Source: Marinobacter salarius (lineage in GTDB: Bacteria; Pseudomonadota; Gammaproteobacteria; Pseudomonadales; Oleiphilaceae). From it: a stretch of 64,000 bases of DNA. The translations under genes were made by a program, and so were the position numbers. Below the pieces are notes generated by a model. It was not told the DNA's origin. It worked only from the letters and a program-made list of their open reading frames with translations, and searched no databases. Of the stretch, positions 58,029 to 64,000 are shown piece after piece (the first letter of the stretch is position 1; each line of letters opens with the position of its first letter). The DNA is taken from the NCBI GenBank assembly GCA_000831005.1, contig CP007152.1:2914001-2978000 (forward strand), written 5' to 3'.

Positions 58029-58262
58029 TCATCGAAGAAAATTCATTAACTGGTCACTGGTGAACGGCCAGTCCAGTTCTTCACCGGTATCGTTACGGCG
58101 CAACACCGGAATCCGGGTGCCATAGCGTTCAACCAGTTTTTCGGACTGGGCAATGTCCACGGCGTCCACGGGCACCGGCTCCGGCATGGGCGTTCTGACC
58201 AATAGGGCTTCCGCCAGTTCGCACAAGTGGCATTGGGACGTGGTGTAGAAAATCAGTTCCAT
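58029..58262 (-). CDS. Glutaredoxin-like protein (DUF836 type)
   Basis: A 77-residue thioredoxin-fold protein with CHLC in TTSQCHLCELAEALL (Cys11, Cys14) and the cis-Pro loop TRIPVLRR. Small glutaredoxin-like proteins of this type have unknown electron donors. It overlaps the SDR stop by one base and precedes yaaA, so the three are one transcript. Confidence 0.82.
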   Translation of the reverse strand: MELIFYTTSQCHLCELAEALLVRTPMPEPVPVDAVDIAQSEKLVERYGTRIPVLRRNDTGEELDWPFTSDQLMNFLR

Positions 58263-59011
58263 TATTTCGGCTGTGCGTCTATTTGTTGGCCATTCACGTC
58301 GTGGCTGTCCTTACCCATCAGGTACAGATACACCGGCATCAATTCCTCCGGTGCTGGATTCTGGTCCGGGTTCTCAGCCGGGTACGCGGTGGCTCTCATA
58401 TTGGTACGGGTGGCGCCGGGGTTAAGACTGTTCACGCGGACGTTGTGGCGGTCGTCATCCAGCTCCTCTGCCAGCATCTGGCTCAGGCCTTCGATGGCGA
58501 ATTTGGAAACGGCGTAGGCGCCCCAGTAGGGTTTGGCCCGGCGTCCGACGCCGGAGGCGGTGAAAATCACCGACGCATCGTCGGATTTGCGCAGTAACGG
58601 AATCATTGCCCGGCTCAGCAGGAAAGGCGCGGTGGCATTGACATGCATGACCTTGTTCCAGATTTCCGGATCGTACAGTTCGATCGGGCTGCGAGTGCCC
58701 AGAATGGCTGCGTTGTGGAGAAGCCCGTCGATCCGGTCGAAGTTGTCTTCAATGGTCATGGCCAGCTCTTCATACTCCTTCACCGCGGCGCCTTCAAAAT
58801 TCAGCGGTACGATGGCTGGTTTGGGATGACCGGCCGCTTCGATCTCATCGTAGACGGATTCCAGTTTGGAGACGGTGCGGCCGACGAGAATGACGGTAGC
58901 GCCGTGAGCCGCATAGGCCTTTGCTGCAGCCCTTCCTATCCCGCTGCCGGCACCGGTCACCATGATGATGCGTTCTTTCAGTAGGTCGGCCGGTGCTTGA
59001 TAGTCCTGCAT
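58262..59011 (-). CDS. yciK: Short-chain dehydrogenase YciK
   Basis: Classical SDR of 249 residues. MVTGAGSGIGRAAAKAYAA binds NAD(P), NNAAIL is represented by HNAAILGTR, and the active site is YWGAYAVSKFA (YxxxK). The place after mupP and ubiG is the order in Pseudomonas. Substrate is unknown. ATG 59011 was chosen; the longer frame to 59161 lacks homology. Confidence 0.9.
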   Translation of the reverse strand: MQDYQAPADLLKERIIMVTGAGSGIGRAAAKAYAAHGATVILVGRTVSKLESVYDEIEAAGHPKPAIVPLNFEGAAVKEYEELAMTIEDNFDRIDGLLHNAAILGTRSPIELYDPEIWNKVMHVNATAPFLLSRAMIPLLRKSDDASVIFTASGVGRRAKPYWGAYAVSKFAIEGLSQMLAEELDDDRHNVRVNSLNPGATRTNMRATAYPAENPDQNPAPEELMPVYLYLMGKDSHDVNGQQIDAQPK

Positions 59012-59057
59012 TCTGAGTCTCCATTTGGGAAATGCTGAAATAGTGCTGCCATCGGCG

Positions 59058-59744
59058 CTATTGTAACAGTTTTGCCAGGTCGCTGACGGTGTCCGCAATA
59101 AGGTCGGCTTGCCACAGGTCAACGGTTTCCGGCTGCTCGATATAACCGTACCGAACCGCAATGGTTGTCATCCCGGCGTTGCGCCCGGCCTCGATATCGC
59201 GCTCATGGTCGCCCACGTATACGCCCGTTGTCGGTTCGACGCCCACTTCCTTGCAGGCAAGAAACAGAGCTTCTGGATGCGGCTTGCGGTGGGTGACATG
59301 GTCGGGGCAGACCACTGCTGCACAGCGGTTTGCAAGTCCCAGGGCTTCCACCAGCGGAACGGCGAAGCGAACCGGCTTGTTGGTGACAATGCCCCAGGGG
59401 ATACCCCGTGCTTCGAGGCTTTTCAGCACGTTGTCCATGCCCTCGAACAGAGTGGTTTCCACGGCGACGCCGGCCTCGTAAAGGTCGAGAAACGCGGTGT
59501 GTTTTTCCAGGTAGTCGGGATGGTCCGGGTCGAGCCCGAAGCCAATCTTGATCATGGCCCGGGCCCCGTTGGAGACAGAGCGCCGGATATGCGGTGCGGG
59601 CAGGCCTGGTAAACCGTGAGAGAGTCGCAGCTCATTCAGGCAACGAATAAAGTCCGGTGCGGTATCGATCAACGTACCGTCCAGGTCAAACAGGACGGTC
59701 GACGGGGTTGCTGGCATGGCTGACTCTGGGGGTGTGGCGTTCAC
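59058..59744 (-). CDS. mupP: HAD phosphatase, MupP/Gph type
   Basis: HAD-superfamily phosphatase of 228 residues. [15 protein letters not shown] holds the nucleophile Asp, IVTNKP the Ser/Thr motif and [15 protein letters not shown] the Mg site. It looks like phosphoglycolate phosphatase, but its position directly after ubiG matches MupP of Pseudomonas, the N-acetylmuramic acid 6-phosphate phosphatase of peptidoglycan recycling. GTG 59744 overlaps the ubiG stop (GTGA); ATG 59717 is an alternative. The substrate is inferred from synteny. Confidence 0.8.
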   Translation of the reverse strand: MNATPPESAMPATPSTVLFDLDGTLIDTAPDFIRCLNELRLSHGLPGLPAPHIRRSVSNGARAMIKIGFGLDPDHPDYLEKHTAFLDLYEAGVAVETTLFEGMDNVLKSLEARGIPWGIVTNKPVRFAVPLVEALGLANRCAAVVCPDHVTHRKPHPEALFLACKEVGVEPTTGVYVGDHERDIEAGRNAGMTTIAVRYGYIEQPETVDLWQADLIADTVSDLAKLLQ

Positions 59745-60469
59745 GACGGCGTACCGTCCTCTCGTGTGTCCATGGCGTGCATCATGTAGTTCACGTCCAC
59801 ATCCCGCCCCAGGCGGTAGGCTTTGGTAATCGGATTATAGGTCATGCCGGTCAGGTCGCGGATGTCCAGGCCAGCGTGGCGGAGATGGTCGGACATCTCG
59901 GACGGCCGGATAAACTTGCGCCACTCATGGGTGCCCTTGGGCAACAGGCGGAGCATATATTCCGCGCCGACGATGGCGAACAGGAACGATTTTGGATTGC
60001 GGTTGATGGTAGACACGAACAGATGCCCGCCCGGTTTGAGCATGGTGGCGCAGGCGCTGATCACCGACGCCGGGTCGGGTACATGCTCAAGCATCTCCAG
60101 GCAAGTCACCACATCGTATTGGCCCGCGTGTTCCGGGTCTTGCGCCAGCTCTTCCACAGTGATCTGACGGTAGTCCACCTCAATGCCGCTTTCCATACCA
60201 TGGAGTCTGGCGACGGATAGCGGTGCTTCTCCCATATCAATGCCGGTGACATGGGCGCCACGCAATGCCATGCCCTCGGAGAGCAGGCCACCACCGCAAC
60301 CGACATCCAGCGCGCGCTTACCGGCCAGGGGCGCGCGTTCATCGATGTAGTTGAGTCGCAGGGGGTTGATGTCGTGCAGAGGCCGGAATTCGCTGGTGGG
60401 GTCCCACCAGCGGCTGGCCAGTGCCTCGAACTTGGCGATTTCGTTCTGGTCTACGTTGTGGTTACTCAT
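59741..60469 (-). CDS. ubiG: Ubiquinone O-methyltransferase
   Basis: SAM-dependent enzyme that does both O-methylations of ubiquinone synthesis, 242 residues. [11 protein letters not shown] is the family signature, [13 protein letters not shown] binds SAM, and [12 protein letters not shown] and GTHEWRKFI follow. The stop overlaps the mupP start. No frameshift. Confidence 0.96.
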   Translation of the reverse strand: MSNHNVDQNEIAKFEALASRWWDPTSEFRPLHDINPLRLNYIDERAPLAGKRALDVGCGGGLLSEGMALRGAHVTGIDMGEAPLSVARLHGMESGIEVDYRQITVEELAQDPEHAGQYDVVTCLEMLEHVPDPASVISACATMLKPGGHLFVSTINRNPKSFLFAIVGAEYMLRLLPKGTHEWRKFIRPSEMSDHLRHAGLDIRDLTGMTYNPITKAYRLGRDVDVNYMMHAMDTREDGTPS

Positions 60470-60503
60470 GTGCCGTTCTGCCTGGTCGCTGAGAGAGTGA
60501 GCG

Positions 60504-61842
60504 TCAACTGGTTTGCTGTTCGCGAATACGGTCGGCCCAGCCCTGGACGCGTAGCATCAGGTCCGGGACGTCAATGCGGGTGAGTTTGCCTTCCTGCACC
60601 TGGGGTACGCCGTTGATCCAGCTATGGCTTACCTGGCGGCCATGGTTGCTGTAAACCAGATGGGAGGCGGGATCATACACTGGCTGCAGGAACGGGTCGC
60701 CGAGATCCACGGCGATAATGTCCGCCAGTTTGCCAGCGGCCAACGATCCCAGCTCATGATCGCGCCCAAGAGCTCTGGCGCCCTGGATGGTCGCCATAGC
60801 CAGTGCCTCGTGGGCGGACAGTGCCGAGGCGTCGTCTGCGACCACCTTGGCCAGCATGGCGGCGGTGTTAAGCTCGCCGAACAGGTCCAGGTCATTGTTA
60901 CTGGCCGCGCCATCCGTGCCAATGGCGACATTGACGCCGGCCTTGCGGAATGTTTGCACCGGGCTCAGGCCGCTGGCCAGTTTCAGGTTGGATTCCGGGC
61001 AGTGGATAACGTGGGCACCGGTCGCCTGGAGCAGCGCTATGTCTGACTCATCAATCTGCGTCATGTGCACGCACTGGGTGTTGGTCCCGAGTACTTTCAG
61101 CTCCGCCAGGCGGGCAGTAGGGCGCTTGCCGGACTTTTCCATGGCGTCCGCAACTTCGAAGGCGGTTTCATGCAGGTGAATCTGGATCGGGGCACCCGTC
61201 GCCTCCGATAGCGCTACGGCTTTTCTCAGTGGCTCGTCGGATACGGTGTAGGGCGCATGGGGGCCAATGGCCGGCATGATGAAGCGTTGTCCTGCCACTG
61301 TTTTATGAACGCTTCGCCTTTGGACAGGTATTCATCCGGCCCGCTCCCCCAGGGTGTGGGGAAGTCCAGCAGCGGAAAGCAGATCTGCGCGCGCATGCCG
61401 GCGTCATGCGCAAGCTGGGCAACGATTTCCGGGAAGAAGTACATATCGGAAAACGTGGTGGTGCCGGTGCGCAGCATTTCCGCCATGGCAAGCTGGGTGC
61501 CATCGGCAATGAATGCTTCGCTGACAAACGCGCCTTCGGCGGGCCAGATATGGTCGTTAAGCCAGGTCATCAGGGTAGGTCATCGGCCAAGCCACGGAAC
61601 AGTGACATGGCGGCGTGGCCGTGCATATTGATGAGGCCGGGCAGCACCACATGGCTGGGAAGGTCGATCACTTCCTTGGCACGGAAGCGGGCATCCGCTT
61701 CGTCCTGCGATACGATGGCGGCAATCCTGTCACCCTGGACGAGAACCGCCTGATGTTCCAGAACCACATCGGCGGGCTCGATGGGAATCAGCCAGCGTGC
61801 GTTGATGCGAATGTCCGCTGCGGTAATGGTGTCTGCCGTCAT
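60504..61842 (-). CDS. mtaD: Methylthioadenosine/S-adenosylhomocysteine deaminase, TRZ/ATZ family (two frameshifts)
   Basis: Amidohydrolase that deaminates methylthioadenosine-type nucleosides. [10 protein letters not shown] provides the HxH zinc site, [11 protein letters not shown] the third His, and [14 protein letters not shown] the Asp. A missing base near 61572 (after ADDLP, then [11 protein letters not shown]) and a second near 61300 split the 446-residue protein into three frames. ATG 61842 ([10 protein letters not shown]) fits the family start. It is divergent from mtnA, so the two together salvage methylthioadenosine. Confidence 0.87.
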
Positions 61843-62001
61843 TAACCCTACCTTTGTGCGTGCAGCCTGGAACGGAGCCACGCTGTCTTGAAATGTAGCC
61901 CGAAAGTATAGCGACCGGCCCGGTTGAGAACTACCCTGGGGGCTGAGTTTACCGTATTAACACAGGTATACTGCCGTTTTGTAACCCTCAGGAGTTAATG
62001 A

Positions 62002-63062
62002 ATGAGTCGCGCCCCTGTTTCATCTGGTGACCGTGCTATCGGCACCGTAGCCATTCGCTGGCATGGCGGAAGTCTTGAATTGCTGGATCAGCGGCTGCTG
62101 CCGGACCAGGAACACTGGATTACGCTGGAGCTCCGCCGGGGTGGCTCAGAGTATCCGCAATATGGTGGTGCGTGGGGCGCCGGCGATCGGAATCAGCGCC
62201 GCGTACGGTGTTGCTCTTGCAGCCCGGCACGCTGGTGGCGGTGACTGGAAAGCGGAGATCAAGCAGGCCATTCGCGAACTGGCGGCCTCCCGGCCAACGG
62301 CGGTGAACCTGTTCTGGGCGCTGCAGAAAATGGAGCAGGTGTTCTCAGAATGTCACTCCCTGGAGGAGGCGGTAAAGCGCCTCTCCGAAACGGCGGTTCA
62401 AATCCATAAGGACGACCTGTCTGCCAATCTGGCAATGGCGGATTATGCACTGGCCCACATGGATGCCAGCAAACCGTTTTCGGTTCTGACCCACTGCAAT
62501 ACCGGGGCGCTTGCCACCGGCGGCTACGGCACAGCGCTGGGAGTGATCCGGCGTCTGCATGAGAAAAAGCTGTTGAAGGATGTGTTTGCCGATGAGACCC
62601 GGCCTTGGCTTCAGGGTAGCCGATTGACCGCCTGGGAACTGGCAAGGGATGGAATTCCGGTGACGCTCAACGCAGATGGGGCGGCGGCGTCGATACTAGC
62701 GGCGGGTCATGTGCGTTGGGTGATTGTCGGCGCGGACCGAATTACGGCCAACGGTGATGTGGCCAACAAGATTGGCACCTATAGCCTGGCGGTCCTGGCC
62801 CGGCATCATAAAGTCGGTTTTATGGTGGTGGCACCGTCCAGTACGGTGGATATGGCCCTCGCATCGGGGAAGGACATCCCGATTGAAGAACGCGAGGGGG
62901 AGGAGCTCAGGCAGGTTCGGGGCGTTCAGATCGCCCGCCGGCGTGAAGGCGTTTAACCCGGTGTTCGATGTGACGCCGGCCAGTCTGATCGACGTCATCG
63001 TCACTGAGAAGGGTGTGGTCAGCACCCCGAACCTGACCGGTATGGCGGGATTGTTTAGCTGA
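62002..63062 (+). CDS. mtnA: Methylthioribose-1-phosphate isomerase (two frameshifts)
   Basis: Methionine-salvage isomerase. [36 protein letters not shown] with the catalytic Cys, and the Asp in [19 protein letters not shown] are all present. Shifts near 62140 and 62940 break the frame; repaired, the protein is about 353 residues and ends [15 protein letters not shown]. It converges with the protease gene, 6 bp away. Confidence 0.9.
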
Positions 63063-63068
63063 AACCCT

Positions 63069-64000
63069 TTACTGGCCTGACTTGCCGCTCAGCGTGTTCG
63101 CCTGGGCGGTGATCTGCTTGGGAGCCAGGATGGACGCCATGCGCTGATCCAGCTCAAGCATATCCGCCATGATGTTACCGCCTTCGCGGATAATGAAATC
63201 CAGTTCGTCGTCTGCGCCGTCTGGTTCCGCCGCCTGCTCGTCCTGCCAGTCGTCCAGCGCGTCCAGGCTTTCGAAGGCTTCTTCACCGTGTATGGCGCGG
63301 CGTGCGTTGGCGATGGTCAACCGGGTGCTCTCAATCTGTGACTGATATTCCTTGCGCTTTTCAAGGTTCAGGCTGACGTATTCCTGTTCGCGTTGTTGCT
63401 TCAGGAATTCGATTTCCTTCTGCAGCAAGCTGAACTCCGGGTTTTCCTCAAACCGGGTATCGTGGCGCTTCCGGAGTTCATCGATAACACCGCTGAAGTC
63501 GAAGTAGCGCGCATGTGGCACGGCTTCAATCTGGTCCCAGGGCAGGGCGTGGTCCAGCGCATCCTCGCCGATACGGGTCTTGTCCACGCGCGACGGAATT
63601 TCTATGTCCGGAATCACGCCTTTGTGCTGGGTCGAGCCGCCGGACACGCGGTAGAACTTGCTCTGGGTGATTTTCAGCTGGCCGTGATTCAGCGGCCGAA
63701 CAGCCTGTACCGTGCCTTTTCCGAAGGTCTGGGAGCCAACCACAAGGCCCCGGCCGTAATCCTGGATGGCACCGGCAAAAATCTCCGAGGCGGAGGCACT
63801 CATTCGGTTGACCAGCACCACCAGCGGCCCGTCATAGGCAACGGATGGGTCCTCGTCGTTGAGTACCTGTACGTCGTTGTTGGAGTTGCGAATCTGTACC
63901 GTTGGGCCTTCCTCGATGAACAGGCCGACCAGGTCGTTGGCTTCATGAAGTGCGCCGCCGCCGTTATTGCGGAGGTCCATCACCACGCCATCGACGCCAT
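63069..64000 (-). CDS. prc: Carboxy-terminal processing protease (Prc/Tsp), C-terminal part
   Basis: Periplasmic S41 protease; the frame runs off the right edge, so the N terminus and PDZ domain are outside. Visible are VVMDLRNNGGG, the catalytic Ser in NRMSASASEIFAGA, the Lys in TFGKGTVQAVRPL, and the long C-terminal DUF3340-like helical tail with coiled-coil character (FSLLQKEIEFLKQQREQEYV). This tail identifies the large Prc type rather than short CtpA. Confidence 0.92.
   Translation of the reverse strand, partial: GVDGVVMDLRNNGGGALHEANDLVGLFIEEGPTVQIRNSNNDVQVLNDEDPSVAYDGPLVVLVNRMSASASEIFAGAIQDYGRGLVVGSQTFGKGTVQAVRPLNHGQLKITQSKFYRVSGGSTQHKGVIPDIEIPSRVDKTRIGEDALDHALPWDQIEAVPHARYFDFSGVIDELRKRHDTRFEENPEFSLLQKEIEFLKQQREQEYVSLNLEKRKEYQSQIESTRLTIANARRAIHGEEAFESLDALDDWQDEQAAEPDGADDELDFIIREGGNIMADMLELDQRMASILAPKQITAQANTLSGKSGQ

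Noticed and set aside
59058..59744. Calling the HAD enzyme phosphoglycolate phosphatase (gph)
   Set aside because: Sequence alone fits, but the place directly after ubiG matches MupP of Pseudomonas, so gph was not used as the symbol.

Overview
The window is gammaproteobacterial chromosome and is best read as Marinobacter. The strongest support is the two-domain fatty acyl-CoA reductase at 47204-49188, which closely matches the Marinobacter Maqu_2507 type as I remember that protein. Supporting signs are the gene orders rnt-pyrC-motY and mtnA/mtaD-ubiG-mupP-yciK, shared with Pseudomonas and relatives, and a complete vibrioferrin locus, a siderophore known from Marinobacter and Vibrio. No integrase, CRISPR array or rRNA was seen.

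The left two thirds (1-41.7 kb) is accessory. 1-17.0 kb is a metal and envelope-maturation block: SCO1 and TlpA-like thioredoxin proteins; cadR with a CDF exporter and lspA; a 1-Cys peroxiredoxin behind a MerR-type promoter; ccmFGHI; lgt; two methyltransferases; a Cys/Met-rich exported protein; and cusBFAC copper/silver efflux. 17.0-22.2 kb is a scarred patchwork: a truncated ORF, a sulfide-oxidation pair (DUF442 phosphatase-like protein and ETHE1-type persulfide dioxygenase), a zinc-ribbon protein with a second CDF exporter, the deletion scar of an old mer operon, an orphan secreted protein behind a MerR-type operator, permease and transposase remnants, and a MerR regulator. 22.3-36.4 kb is the vibrioferrin locus: an SbnG-like HpcH/HpaI enzyme, pvsABCDE, and the receptor/ABC importer pvuABCDE, with two candidate Fur boxes. 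36.4-41.7 kb is a mercury locus: merTPA and a downstream merR on the plus strand, and on the minus strand a decayed merR plus a three-gene operon (MerP-like protein, outer-membrane barrel, NHL-repeat lipoprotein) with its own mer-type operator.

A tRNA-Arg(CCT) at 41.7 kb marks the likely boundary. To its right lie ordinary chromosomal genes: DUF488, two TIGR04283/04282-type sugar enzymes, a pitrilysin-type protease, the fatty acyl-CoA reductase, RNase T, dihydroorotase, MotY with a sigma-28 promoter, an acetoin/HDAC-family deacylase, a Pat-type acyl-CoA synthetase/acetyltransferase, RdgC, YaaA, YciK, MupP, UbiG, MtaD, MtnA and the tail-specific protease.

More than twenty one- or two-base frameshifts break otherwise intact genes, including housekeeping ones, across the whole window. 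Residual sequencing error explains this best. I list such genes as CDS over their full reconstructed extent and reserve 'pseudogene' for loci with internal deletions or missing halves.
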